Positions 24,978 to 33,977 of a DNA stretch of 64,000 nt are shown here, piece after piece; the stretch's first letter is position 1; each line of letters opens with the position of its first letter. The DNA comes from VXYL01 sp965116935. GTDB lineage: Bacteria > Pseudomonadota > Gammaproteobacteria > Pseudomonadales > Azotimanducaceae. Position numbers and translations under genes: made by a program. Below the pieces are notes generated by a model. The model was not told the DNA's origin. It made no database searches and saw nothing but the letters and a program-made list of their open reading frames with translations. The stretch is taken from the NCBI GenBank assembly GCA_965116935.1, contig OZ220737.1, positions 62,001 to 126,000 of the forward strand, in the 5' to 3' direction.

Positions 24978-25528
24978 CAGGGCGCGAACTCAGCGTCCAG
25001 AAAACCATCGGCGAAGATGAGGACCCGTTTGGCCGAGTTAAGCACGCCTGCACAGATCACCGTGGGCAACCGACTTGCGAGCAAGGCCGACAGATGTCGA
25101 GCACCGAAGCCGGCTCGTCCATCGACCAGTTGGAAGTCCGGAGGCACAGGCGGGGCGATGTACTGGTTGGTGTGGGTGAGCGTCCACTCGGGCGACAGGA
25201 TGTGGAAACCATCGTGGGGCTTGCTCAACATGCTGGAGTTGCAGATCGCGGCCACGACATCATCGTTCGCCAGAGGGTACCTAGCACCGGCCAACGGCCA
25301 CCGTGGCAGCTCGGCAGCATCGCGGCACACCAAAAGCCCGACGCCACCGAACTCAGACTCCGGCATCGAGCGATACACGTCGGTGAGCGTTTCGCCAAGA
25401 CGAGCGACATAGGCGTCCGTACGTTCCGTAGTCCGACGGGGTGAACGGCGCCGCCCCGTTGCGGCAGCGGTCGCCCGAGGTGACGAACGAGGTTGGGCTA
25501 CAGTCACCATGTGAGTCGGCTGGTACAT
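24977..25528 (-). CDS. DisA/CdaA-type (DAC) nucleotide cyclase-like protein
   Basis: A 183-residue soluble protein (ATG at 25528 or 25510). Residues ~45-180 align by eye with the DisA_N diadenylate cyclase domain. FGGVGLLVCRD matches the glycine strand. HDGFHILSPEWTLTHTNQY, then IAPPVP lies where DisA has DGAIIL, then ANVQLVP. GFGARHLSALLASRLP matches GTRHRTAERVAKQ, and VLIFADGFL matches the final strand. The two hallmark motifs DGA and RHR are changed to D106-G-F and R144-H-L, so activity or product may differ. There is no membrane anchor and no DisA DNA-binding part. Coupling to the 2TM-beta effector implies that it makes or senses that effector's nucleotide ligand. Inferred function; fold assignment is moderate. 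Confidence 0.65.
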   Translation of the reverse strand: MYQPTHMVTVAQPRSSPRATAAATGRRRSPRRTTERTDAYVARLGETLTDVYRSMPESEFGGVGLLVCRDAAELPRWPLAGARYPLANDDVVAAICNSSMLSKPHDGFHILSPEWTLTHTNQYIAPPVPPDFQLVDGRAGFGARHLSALLASRLPTVICAGVLNSAKRVLIFADGFLDAEFAP

Positions 25529-25789
25529 CCGTGGAGCGATTGGTGTCAGTGTATGCCACCGGTCGACGACACGCCGGCTCGACTCCCGCCACAGCGCTGT
25601 CGCCGTTACCTGCGAGCGGCAACGGAGCAGGGCCGTGGCCGGACGCCGCTGCCGCTGTCATCCCGATCAGAAACACCCGGACACGTTCGACGGCCTGGCG
25701 TCGCCTCAGCTCCACCGGCTGACGCGCCCTTCGGGGCGGGGCCGCCCCCCATGATGTCGCAGGTGGTCGCCGACCTGCACGCGGCCCGG

Positions 25790-26758
25790 TTAATCCAGAA
25801 CACTGCCCGTGCCGGGGCGGAGCACGAAGTCTCGGTCGCGGCCGGCGACGAAGTTGACGGTTGCGCTCATCCGGTAGCCGAGGAGTTGCTGGGCGCGGGG
25901 TGGGAGGGTTTGTGCGATTTCCGGCGGCACGGAGAGGAACTGGTTCTCCTCCTGGGCGAGGTGGTCGAGGGCGAAGGAGTAGATGAAACCCGTGCGTGGG
26001 ACGCTTGTATGGTTGATGCCGAGGCCGTGGTACACGCTGCCGAGCCAGAAGGCGGCTGATCCCTTTGGCATTACGGCCTGCACCACCTCGCCCTCCGTGG
26101 GCGTGCGTCCTTCTGGCCAGCGGTTGCTGCCGGGAACGAATCGGGTGGCGCCGTTGGCGGCGGTGAAGTCGGTGCCGGCGACCATGATCGCGAGACTGAG
26201 TTCGGGCCCGTCGGGGTCGCGGTGCATGTACGGCTTGTAGCGCCATTCGTCGCGATGCAGGTGCTGGTTCGCGCCGCCTTGCACCACCTGCATGGCCACC
26301 GTCGCGTTGATGCGGTAGTGGTGGCAGTTGGGGCCGACTAGGGGGTCGGGGCGTCGGTGGAAGTTCGTCGGCAGGCCGTCGGCACCCGTCGCTTGCTCCT
26401 CCGCCTTGCGGCGGCGACTGGCGGCGGCCATCGGGTGTTCGGGCAGCAAGATCGCATCGACGACTTCGAGGACCCGCTCGCTCTGCAGCAGGTTTTCTGC
26501 GAACTCCTCCCCGCGGGCGAACAGCGCCCCCACGGAGCGCCGGCGATGGCCGAAGAAGTCGCCGCCGCCGGGTTCCTGCTGCTCGAGCGCCGGCGTGACC
26601 TTCGCCACCAGCAGATCCGCGACTCCCGGAGCGAAGAGACGCTCCACCACGGCAACTCCGTTGTCCCGAATCTCCGCCGCGATGCTGGCGGCAGCATCAT
26701 CGGGCCCGAATCGGCGGATCAATGGCGTCTGCACCGCCGCGCTGGCCGCTTCATTCAT
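25790..26758 (-). CDS. phytanoyl-CoA dioxygenase (PhyH)-family oxygenase, second copy
   Basis: The protein is 322 residues from the ATG at 26758, overlapping the SDR stop by four bases (ATGA). It is a PhyH-type Fe(II)/2-oxoglutarate oxygenase: H-R-D in NQHLHRDEWRYKPYM, distal His in VYHGLGINHTSVPRTG with the 2-oxoglutarate Arg. It is similar along its whole length to the 14112-15059 protein (for example CHHYRI, MPKGS, LAQEENQ, QQLLGYR), so the two are paralogues. Coupling to an SDR suggests a shared oxidation pathway. Confidence 0.87.
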   Translation of the reverse strand: MNEAASAAVQTPLIRRFGPDDAAASIAAEIRDNGVAVVERLFAPGVADLLVAKVTPALEQQEPGGGDFFGHRRRSVGALFARGEEFAENLLQSERVLEVVDAILLPEHPMAAASRRRKAEEQATGADGLPTNFHRRPDPLVGPNCHHYRINATVAMQVVQGGANQHLHRDEWRYKPYMHRDPDGPELSLAIMVAGTDFTAANGATRFVPGSNRWPEGRTPTEGEVVQAVMPKGSAAFWLGSVYHGLGINHTSVPRTGFIYSFALDHLAQEENQFLSVPPEIAQTLPPRAQQLLGYRMSATVNFVAGRDRDFVLRPGTGSVLD

Positions 26759-27531
26759 GCGTACAGCGCTCCGTCCACCGAGATTGTCTGCGCGCTGATG
26801 TAGTGCGCCGCCGGCGACGCCAGGAAGAGCGCAACCGTGCCGATGTCGGCCGGGGCTCCGACCCGGCCGAGCGGGATGTAGCTTGCGAGCTTGTCCCAGT
26901 TCTCCTCGTCCTCGCCGACGTCGGCGATGAGCATGTCGGTGCGCACCGCGCCGGGCGCGATGCAGTTCACGCGGATGTTGTGGGGCGCGAGGTCTTGGGC
27001 GAGGCCGCGCGTCATGAAGTTCACGCCAGCCTTGGCGATGCCATAGATGCGGCATCCATCGGGCCGCATCGCCATCACGGACGAGATGTTGATGATGCAG
27101 CCGGCCTTGCGTTCGATCATGCCCGGCACCGCGGCGCGGCAGCATAGGTATGCGCTCTTGAGGTTGGTGTCGATGATCTCGTCCCAGCGTTCCTCGTCGC
27201 TGTCGGCCATCGACGGGCCAGACCCGCCGTGGGCGGCGTTGTTGACGAGGATGTCGATGCCGCCGAAGGCTTCCGTCGCGGACGCGATCAGGCGCTCGAC
27301 CTCTTCGCGTTTCGTCACGTCTGTCGGCACAGCCAGTGCCCGGCGCCCCAAGGCCCGAATCTCGCTGGCGGTTTCGCCGAGCACACCGGGCCTGCGCCCG
27401 GCGATGGCGACTTCCGCCCCGGCCCGCGCGAACTCGAGGGCAATGCCCTTGCCAATCCCGGTGCCACCACCCGTGATGACGGCAGTCTTGCCCTCAAGCG
27501 AAAGGCTTGCCGTGCTGGCTCCTATGGTCAT
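26755..27531 (-). CDS. short-chain dehydrogenase/reductase (SDR)
   Basis: A 258-residue classical SDR. The cofactor motif is ITGGGTGIGKGIA, followed by ILVNNAA, INISSVMAM (catalytic Ser) and YGIAKAGVNFMTRGL (Tyr-x3-Lys). Arg residues after the glycine motif (AIAGRRPG) favour NADP. The C-terminal AQTISVDGALYA is typical of the FabG-like group. It is co-translated with the PhyH gene, so it may reduce or oxidise that enzyme's product. Confidence 0.93.
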   Translation of the reverse strand: MTIGASTASLSLEGKTAVITGGGTGIGKGIALEFARAGAEVAIAGRRPGVLGETASEIRALGRRALAVPTDVTKREEVERLIASATEAFGGIDILVNNAAHGGSGPSMADSDEERWDEIIDTNLKSAYLCCRAAVPGMIERKAGCIINISSVMAMRPDGCRIYGIAKAGVNFMTRGLAQDLAPHNIRVNCIAPGAVRTDMLIADVGEDEENWDKLASYIPLGRVGAPADIGTVALFLASPAAHYISAQTISVDGALYA

Positions 27532-27763
27532 CGCGCGACGCCCCGTTCCTTAAGCAGCAATCGGCCACGCTATCAGCGGCGTCACCACGCCACAACCGTA
27601 GCGGCCCTGCGGCGTGGAGAATGGCATCCGGGGCGGCGCTGGACGTCCACTCGATGGTCGCGAAAACCGCATTCTCTGGGGCGCAGTTGAGAACCCGCGG
27701 CGAGTTCTTCCGAGTTACGGACTTTTCGTATGATGGCGCGAGAGCCCGACCACGGAGGCACGC

Positions 27764-28123
27764 TTGGAACTCAACCACACCATCGTTCCAGCACGGGACA
27801 AGGAAGCGTCGGCGCGGTTCTTCGCCAAGATCATGGGGCTCACCTACGACGGGCCGATGGGCCATTTCGCCCCCGTCGTCGTCAACGACGCCCTGACCAT
27901 GGACTTCGACCACGCAAGCGATTTCCGCAGCCACCACTACGCCTTCAAGGTGACAGACGAGGAGTTCGACGGCATCTTCGGCCGCATCAAGGCGAACGGC
28001 GTCACCTATGGCGCCGAGCCGTTCTCACCGGACAACGGCGAGATCAACACGCGCCATGGCGGTCGCGGCTTCTACTGGCGCGACATCGACGGGCACCTGA
28101 TGGAGGTGCTCACACGCGACTGA
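27764..28123 (+). CDS. VOC-superfamily (glyoxalase/dioxygenase-like) protein
   Basis: The protein is 119 residues from the TTG at 27764. Motifs are ELNHTIVPARDKEASARFFA, then LTMDFDHASDFRSHHYAFKV, then GRGFYWRDIDGHLMEVLTR. The His after ELN, the HHYAF His and the Glu in LMEV are the likely metal ligands of a single betaalphabetabetabeta pair. Such proteins include glyoxalases, extradiol dioxygenases and resistance proteins; the substrate is unknown. The stop overlaps the ankyrin gene start (TGATG). Confidence 0.88.
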   Translation: MELNHTIVPARDKEASARFFAKIMGLTYDGPMGHFAPVVVNDALTMDFDHASDFRSHHYAFKVTDEEFDGIFGRIKANGVTYGAEPFSPDNGEINTRHGGRGFYWRDIDGHLMEVLTRD

Positions 28124-29199
28124 TGGCACCTTTTCGTCTCTACAGTCAGGAGATTGGGTTCCATACGCCGTATCTCGCGATGCTGGCGCGGGAGGCAGCC
28201 GACGGTTTCGCAGAAGCGCGGGCCCGGTTTGCGCGTGTGCCGCGGTATGCCGGACTTGACCCCTCTCGAGCCACGCTCATCGAGGCGCTCGAGGTCAGTG
28301 CTGCCGAGCATGGGTTCGCGGATTGGCGGGCGATGGAGCTGCGCTTGCGGGATGTTCAGGCGGGGCGGGCGGAGGAGCGTTCGATCGACTTCTTCCACAA
28401 GGTTGAAGCGGCCGACCTCGATGCGGTTGCTCGGCATTTGGACGCGGAGCCAGAACTTGCCAATGCAGTGGCTTCGACGCAGAAGTCGGCGCTGCACAGC
28501 GTGGGTTCGGCGGCGATGGCGGAACTCTTGCTTGCGCGGGGTGCGGACCCGCGCATCGAGACGATGCTGCCGGGCGGAACCGCACTGATGCACGCGATCA
28601 TCTGGGGCTGGCCGGATGTGGCTCGTTTGATCGCCGCCGAAGACCGGGCGCCCGACAACCTGCGCGTGGCGGCTGGGCTTGACGACGTGGAAGCCATCGA
28701 AGCCGCCTTTGATGCGGCGGGCGCATTGAAGGCTGCAGCCAAGGCGAGTCGGGCGTACTACCGCCCGAACTACGGCTGGTTCCCTTGGGCAACCAACGAC
28801 GACGATCAGGAAGTGCTCGACGAGGCGCTGACTCTCGCCGCCACCAATGGCCACATGGAAGCCGCGAAGACGCTGGTCGCAAAAGGGGCGCGGATCGACG
28901 GTCGCGCCTACGAGACGACGCCCTTGCTCCGGGCGACCTTCCGCAATCGCATCGAGATGGTGGACTGGCTGCTCGAACAAGGCGCGGATCCGAACGGCAC
29001 CGGCTGGCTCGGCGGCCACGCCAAGGGCGTCACCGCACTCCATCTGGCGGCGGCGGATGGCCTGGTGGAGATCGTCGAACGGTTGCAGAAGGCCGGCGCG
29101 AACCCACGTGCCACGGACGATCTCTACGGCGGCACGCCTTCGAGTTGGGCGCGATTTCACGGCCACCCGGAGTTGGCTGAGCGATTGCAGGTAGGTTAG
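28123..29199 (+). CDS. ankyrin-repeat protein
   Basis: The protein is 358 residues from the ATG at 28123, coupled to the VOC gene. The N-terminal ~100 residues are not ankyrin (FADWRAMELRLRDVQAGRAE). Ankyrin units follow: SALHSVGSAAMAELLLARGA, TALMHAIIWGWPDVARLIA, LTLAATNGHMEAAKTLVAKG, TPLLRATFRNRIEMVDWLLE and TALHLAAADGLVEIVERLQK. It is probably cytoplasmic and used for protein binding. Similar proteins with an N-terminal DUF and ankyrin repeats often accompany VOC genes. Confidence 0.88.
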   Translation: MAPFRLYSQEIGFHTPYLAMLAREAADGFAEARARFARVPRYAGLDPSRATLIEALEVSAAEHGFADWRAMELRLRDVQAGRAEERSIDFFHKVEAADLDAVARHLDAEPELANAVASTQKSALHSVGSAAMAELLLARGADPRIETMLPGGTALMHAIIWGWPDVARLIAAEDRAPDNLRVAAGLDDVEAIEAAFDAAGALKAAAKASRAYYRPNYGWFPWATNDDDQEVLDEALTLAATNGHMEAAKTLVAKGARIDGRAYETTPLLRATFRNRIEMVDWLLEQGADPNGTGWLGGHAKGVTALHLAAADGLVEIVERLQKAGANPRATDDLYGGTPSSWARFHGHPELAERLQVG

Positions 29200-29217
29200 G
29201 GGGCCTCGCGGTGCGTG

Positions 29218-29234
29218 GGAGGGCGACGCCCTCC
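29218..29234. terminator. weak hairpin after the ankyrin gene
   Basis: GGAGGGC and GCCCTCC form a 7-bp stem with a 3-base loop 19 bases after the stop. There is no T-run, so termination is uncertain. Confidence 0.25.
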
Positions 29235-29303
29235 GTCCAGGGCCCGCCCCAAGTCCGACAAGCTGCAGTGGAGCTCCCATCCGACCTCCGGCATCGAGGC
29301 GTC

Positions 29304-30329
29304 TCAACCGGCCGAATCTGCGATGTCCAGTCGATAGACGCGCGCTGCCGTTCCGCTGAACAGCGCCGTCTTCTCCGCTTCGTTAAGCCCCATCTTGCTG
29401 GCGATTCGCTTCATCAGGTTCCACAAGGTGCGGTATGAGACGGATTCCTTGTCCACCGGAAAGTTGCTCTCGAACATGCAGCGGTCGGGGCCGAATGCTT
29501 CGATGGCATATTGATAGTAGGGGTAGAGCAGGTCGCAGAGTTCCTCCGAACTTAAGGGGCCCTCCGCCCGGCGGTCCATGTGGAAAGGCGGCTGCCAGTC
29601 GAGCCCCACGCGTTGCTGGGCGCCGCCGCATTTGATGACGACGTTGGGGTAGCTGGCGATGGAGTCGATGCACTCTTGCCAGCGGGACACTTCCTGAGGC
29701 GTGGCATCCGGGTCGATCTTGCCGCCGAGGTGATTGACGATGATCGGCACTTCGGGGTGGGCCTCGGCTAGCCTCGCGAGAATGGGCAGGCGTTCGCAGT
29801 CTGGGGAGTAGTGATCGAAGCTCAGGCCATGCTTGCCGAGCATCGCGTAGCCGTCCATGAACTCGGCGTTGAGGTCGGAAGGAAACGCCGTGCGGATGCC
29901 GCGAAAGTTGGGCGAGGCGGCGAGGTGGGCTTGCAGGACGGGCTCGACGGCCTTGCCTAGTCGGAGATCCGCGCCACTGAATATGCCGGTGCAGAGCTGC
30001 GCGGGGCCGTACCTCCCGGAGCGGCTCATCGCGACCACTCCGTGGACGAATTCCGTCTCGCCGACGCAGCGCATCTCTTCCGGCCCGTCCGCCCGGTAGA
30101 AGGCGTTGCATTGGGCGAACACCGTCTGCACCACGTTGTGGCCGGAGGCGCGGATTTCCTCCGCCATCTCGTCGCACAGATACACCTTCTGCGCCCAGGG
30201 AGCCGATGTGTCGCGCAGATCCCACAGGTGGTGGTGCGGGTCGATGATGGGCAGGTCCGGTTCCAGGACATCTTCCGGCGGCGTCTGCGCCAGCCACTGC
30301 TCGATCGCGGCGTTTTCGGCATAGGGCAT
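29304..30329 (-). CDS. amidohydrolase 2 family metal-dependent hydrolase
   Basis: The protein is 341 residues from the ATG at 30329 (MPYAENAAIEQWLAQTPPED). It is a TIM-barrel amidohydrolase of the lactonase/decarboxylase (ACMSD-like) group. LPIIDPHHHLWDLRD gives the His pair of the metal site, VPIIVNHLGGKIDP a further His, and RCMFESNFPVDKESVSY the terminal region. The longer frame to 30563 has no support. The substrate is unknown. It is convergent with the ankyrin gene. Confidence 0.9.
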   Translation of the reverse strand: MPYAENAAIEQWLAQTPPEDVLEPDLPIIDPHHHLWDLRDTSAPWAQKVYLCDEMAEEIRASGHNVVQTVFAQCNAFYRADGPEEMRCVGETEFVHGVVAMSRSGRYGPAQLCTGIFSGADLRLGKAVEPVLQAHLAASPNFRGIRTAFPSDLNAEFMDGYAMLGKHGLSFDHYSPDCERLPILARLAEAHPEVPIIVNHLGGKIDPDATPQEVSRWQECIDSIASYPNVVIKCGGAQQRVGLDWQPPFHMDRRAEGPLSSEELCDLLYPYYQYAIEAFGPDRCMFESNFPVDKESVSYRTLWNLMKRIASKMGLNEAEKTALFSGTAARVYRLDIADSAG

Positions 30330-30531
30330 GAATGGCACTCCAAGCGAGGGACGCCGATGATACAGCGGCGTCTGCCACGCTCTCGTGCTGAGCCCGATGT
30401 GGCACCGTGCTGGCACCCTCAGGGCACCCGCCCCGGGGCTTGAGGGAGTGGGATAATTCGCGGCGTGCCTGCACGTTTCCCGACACCCTGAATGCAACTT
30501 TTCGCGCTTCCAGCCATCCGAGAACAAGACC

Positions 30532-31749
30532 ATGCGACGCCTGCCCGCCTTCATCGTGTCCACAGTCCTCCTTTCCCTCGGAGCAGGCGCTGTGTCGGCT
30601 CAGGAGCAGGGCACGGCGCCCGCGGCGGAGGACGAAACCGATCCACCGGTGCTTGGTGCCGCGCCACGACCGCTACCGAACGAGACCCCTTCGCCGGCGT
30701 TCATGGCGGAGATCTACGCCGCGGCGCGTCATGGCGGACGCCTCTACGACCAGCGACGCTACGCCGAGTCGCTTCCCTATCTCCTCGCGGCCGCGGAGCG
30801 CGGCTTCAAGCTGGCGCAGGCTTCGGCTGGCGACATTTACCTGCACGGGCGCGGCGGCGTCGAACGCAATGTGCTGGTGGGTATCGGCTGGCTCGGTGTC
30901 GCCGCCGCGCCGACGACCTCGCGTCGCATCGCGGACTACTTCGAGAGCGTCCAGGCGCAATTGCCGGACGCGCACGAGGGCAATGCCGAACGGGTCGTGG
31001 CAGAATTTCGGGCGCGCTATGGCCATACTCGGCACCGAGTCGAATGCCGCGTCTTCGGCAACGTGGTGCAGGACATCGGCTGCCGCTTCCGCGACGATCC
31101 CGAAGCGGACCCACTCTTCGAGGAGCGGCAGACGGCACACAGCGATGTCGAGGAGGTGGTGGTCACCGCGCCCATCATCGACACGCCAGCACCGGAGATC
31201 GGGGAGGTGCCGTCCGGGCAGTTCATTGCCGAGGTCTACGACGCCGCAAACCGCGGCTCTGCCCTATACAACGAAGGCAAATACAAGGAAGCCCTGCCCT
31301 TTCTCGTCGCCGCCGCCCGACGCGGCTTCAAGTGGGCACAGGCATCGGCGGCGGACATCTACCTGAACGGCCGCGGCGGGGTGGCACCGGACCTCGAAGC
31401 GGGCATCGGTTGGCTCGGGGTGGCTGCCGAGCCGCGCACCGCCGGCTCCATCAGCCGCTACTTCAAGGACTCGATGGCGCGACTGCCAGACCGCTACACG
31501 CCGGAGGTGGTGCAGACCATCGTCGCCGACTACAGCAACCGATACGGCAATGCCCAACACCGGGTTGCCTGTCGCTTCGAGTCTGACGAGGGCAGGACCT
31601 GGAGCCTCTACTTCAAGCGCCTGCAGTGCCGCTTCATCGACGAAGCCACCCAGTGCCGCAACCTCGTCTTCGACGGCACCGAGGTCAACTCCCAATGGAC
31701 CTGCGAACCGCTCCGAGGCAGCCGCGCGCTGGACGCGAGACCTTACTGA
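30532..31749 (+). CDS. secreted Sel1/TPR-like repeat protein with internal duplication
   Basis: A 405-residue protein with a Sec signal peptide (RRLPAFIVSTVLLSLGAGAV, cleavage at VSA-QE). The mature protein is a two-fold duplication. Residues ~57-190 and ~222-360 both contain F(M/I)AE(I/V)YDAA, (S/A)LPYLLAAAERGFK-like, LAQASAGDIYLHGRGGV, IGWLGVAA and RHRVECR/QHRVACR blocks. The middle blocks fit Sel1-type helical pairs. Four or more Cys suggest disulfides. It is a periplasmic scaffold of unknown target. Confidence 0.8.
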   Translation: MRRLPAFIVSTVLLSLGAGAVSAQEQGTAPAAEDETDPPVLGAAPRPLPNETPSPAFMAEIYAAARHGGRLYDQRRYAESLPYLLAAAERGFKLAQASAGDIYLHGRGGVERNVLVGIGWLGVAAAPTTSRRIADYFESVQAQLPDAHEGNAERVVAEFRARYGHTRHRVECRVFGNVVQDIGCRFRDDPEADPLFEERQTAHSDVEEVVVTAPIIDTPAPEIGEVPSGQFIAEVYDAANRGSALYNEGKYKEALPFLVAAARRGFKWAQASAADIYLNGRGGVAPDLEAGIGWLGVAAEPRTAGSISRYFKDSMARLPDRYTPEVVQTIVADYSNRYGNAQHRVACRFESDEGRTWSLYFKRLQCRFIDEATQCRNLVFDGTEVNSQWTCEPLRGSRALDARPY

Positions 31750-31844
31750 GCCGAACTCGCCTCACCCCGCCGAGGACGCCGGACCGCTGACGTGCAGGGG
31801 ATTTTTTTTTGCGCCTTCGCGGTGGCGGGTCGAGGGACCGTAGG

Positions 31845-32447
31845 GAAATGCGCTGAAACCCATCGGCGGACTCGGCACCGGCCCCGTAGGGGCGACCCTT
31901 GTGGTCGCCCGTCTTGAATGCGTCGAAAAATCCAAGGCGGGACGGGACAAGCCCGTCCCCTACGAGGGAATGCGCTGAAACCCATCGGCGGACTCGGCAC
32001 GGGCCCCGTAGGGGCGACCCTTGTGGTCGCCCGCCTTGAACGCACGGACAAATCCAAGGCGGGACGCGACAAGCCCGTCCCCCACAAGGGAATGCGTTGA
32101 AACCCACCGGTGGACTCGGCACGGGCCCCGTAGGGGCGACCCTTGTGGTCGCCCGCCTTGAATGCGCCGACAAATCCAAGGCGGGACGCGACAAGCCCGT
32201 CCCCCACAAGGGAATGCGTTGAAACCCATCGGCGGATTCGGCACGGGCCCCGTAGGGGCGACCCTTGTGGTCGCCCGTCTTGAATGCGTCGAAAAATCCA
32301 AGGCGGGACGCGACAAGCCCGTCCCCCACGAGGAAATGCGCTGAAACCCATCGGCGGACTCGGCACGGGCCCCGTAGGGGTGACCCTTGTGGTCGCCCGT
32401 CTTGAATGCACGGACAAATCCAAGTCGGGACGGGACAAGCCCACCGC
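31845..32447. repeat. tandem hairpin-repeat array 1 (five ~121-bp units)
   Basis: Five head-to-tail units with a period of ~121 bp; the core TAGGGGCGACCCTTGTGG recurs at ~31889, 32010, 32132, 32254 and 32376. Each unit has two hairpins: GGGCGACC with GGTCGCCC (5-base loop), and a GGGACGGG/CCCGTCCC-type stem. Open frames through it (GDHKGRPYG-like peptides on the minus strand) are by-products. The same unit, same orientation, forms array 2 at 41243-41870. Confidence 0.9.
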
Positions 32448-32587
32448 CGACGGTTGGTTTTCGGGGGTTTCAGGACATCTCCGATGGTCCTTTAACCTTT
32501 TGATAATCATAAACCTTTTGGCGTACCGGGCACCACCGGGGCACACTGCTTCTCAACACCCCCTTGTAACCGAACAGGGAACGGGAA

Positions 32588-33754
32588 GTGAACAATCGAC
32601 CCCTCATGCTGTCCGCCACCTTCGTCCGCAACGTCAGGATACCCGGTCGCTACGGCGACGGCCGCGGCGGCCTCGGACTCGGCCTGCTCGTCCGGCCCGC
32701 GCTGCGCGGCGGACTCAACAAGTCCTGGACGCAGAGCATCCGCATCGACGGCCGGCCAACCAGCCTCGGCCTCGGCCGCTACCCCGTCGTCACCCTCGCC
32801 ATGGCCCGCGGGCGGGCGCTGGAGAACGCCCGCGCCATCGCCCAGGGCCGCGATCCCCGGCGCTCGGCCAAGGCCGTGCCGACCTTCGCCGAGGCGCTGG
32901 AGACCGTCATCGGCATCCACGCCCCGCACTGGAAGGACCGTGCCGGCTCCGAACGCCAGTGGCGCAGGAGCCTCGCCACCTACGCGCTGCCGCGTCTCGG
33001 CGCCAAGACCGTCGATGCCGTGACCAGCGCCGACGTCATGGCCGTGCTGCTGCCGATCTGGTCCACCAAGCGGGTGACCGCTGGCCGGGTGCGGCAGCGC
33101 ATCGGCGCCGTGATGAAGTGGGCCGTGGCGCAGGGCCTGCGCGCCGACAACCCCGCCGGCGACGCGATCTCCGCCGCGCTGCCGAGGACCGCCGCCGTGC
33201 AGCGGCACCAGCGGGCGCTGCCGCACGCCGAGGTCCGCGCCGCGCTCGCGCGGGTGCGGGGCTGCGATGCCTTTCCCGGCATCCGGCTGGCGTTCGAGTT
33301 CCTGGTGCTGACCGCCGCCCGCTCGGGCGAGGTGCGCAACGCGCAGTGGGAGGAGATCGACCGCGACGGCGCGGTGTGGACGGTTCCCGCCGAGCGCATG
33401 AAGAACGGCCGCGAGCACCGCGTGCCGCTGTCGTGCCGTGCCCTCGAGGTGCTCGACGAGGCACGGGAGCTGGCCGTGGCGGGCGGCTGGGTGTTCCCGT
33501 CGCCGCGCGGTCGCTCGATGCCCCAGAAGTGCCTGTCGGAACTCATGCGCGCACTGGGCATTGCCGCCGTCCCGCACGGCTTCCGCTCGAGCTTCCGCGA
33601 CTGGGCCGCCGAGTGCACGGACGTGCCGCGCGAGGTCTGCGAGCTTGCCCTGGCGCACGTCAACGGCGATCGCGTGGAGGCCGCCTACCGGCGCAGCGAC
33701 CTGTTCGAGAGACGCCGCGCGCTGATGGCGGAGTGGGCCGCGTACGTCGCCTGA
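32588..33754 (+). CDS. P4-type tyrosine integrase
   Basis: A 388-residue site-specific recombinase. An arm-binding domain (residues ~1-85: NKSWTQSIRIDGRPTSLGLG, then YPVVTLAMARGRALE) is followed by a SAM-like core-binding domain and the catalytic domain. Catalytic residues: Arg in TAARSGEVR, Lys in RMKNGREHR, HxxR in HGFRSSFRDWA, His in LAHVNGDRVE and the nucleophile Tyr in AAYRRSD. No tRNA attachment site is visible near either end, and the gene stands between repeat array 1 and other recombinases. The gene is intact. Confidence 0.93.
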   Translation: MNNRPLMLSATFVRNVRIPGRYGDGRGGLGLGLLVRPALRGGLNKSWTQSIRIDGRPTSLGLGRYPVVTLAMARGRALENARAIAQGRDPRRSAKAVPTFAEALETVIGIHAPHWKDRAGSERQWRRSLATYALPRLGAKTVDAVTSADVMAVLLPIWSTKRVTAGRVRQRIGAVMKWAVAQGLRADNPAGDAISAALPRTAAVQRHQRALPHAEVRAALARVRGCDAFPGIRLAFEFLVLTAARSGEVRNAQWEEIDRDGAVWTVPAERMKNGREHRVPLSCRALEVLDEARELAVAGGWVFPSPRGRSMPQKCLSELMRALGIAAVPHGFRSSFRDWAAECTDVPREVCELALAHVNGDRVEAAYRRSDLFERRRALMAEWAAYVA

Positions 33755-33977
33755 AGCGAGGGCGCAACCGCGACTCGGCTGCATCCGCGCGGAGAGCGGC
33801 CTCGTCGAGGAGTTCCCCCCGCAAACCGGGTTTCAGGGCACTCTCCGCGCCGTTTGGCGCGGTGACCGCGCCGGACACAGACGATTTGGCGGCTGGACTC
33901 GACCGAGACGACGAGTGCCCTCGTCACGTCCCAGGCGGCTGCCGAACGCGGCGACCCCGCGAAGCCAGCGTACGCCG

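Noticed and set aside
25353..26246. 297-codon minus-strand open frame
   Set aside because: It spans the ends of two real genes in a third frame, with a Pro/Arg-rich composition.
31845..32447. Possible CRISPR array
   Set aside because: Units are ~121 bp, nearly identical throughout and contiguous; there are no unique spacers and no cas genes.
31685..32546. Long minus-strand open frames with GDHKGRPYG-type repeats
   Set aside because: They are translations of the hairpin repeat array, occur in several frames at once, and recur in array 2.
32448..32587. tRNA attachment site for the P4-type integrase
   Set aside because: I looked for a tRNA 3' end or T-loop GTTCRANNC next to the integrase and found none; only a short imperfect direct repeat AACCTTTTG is present.
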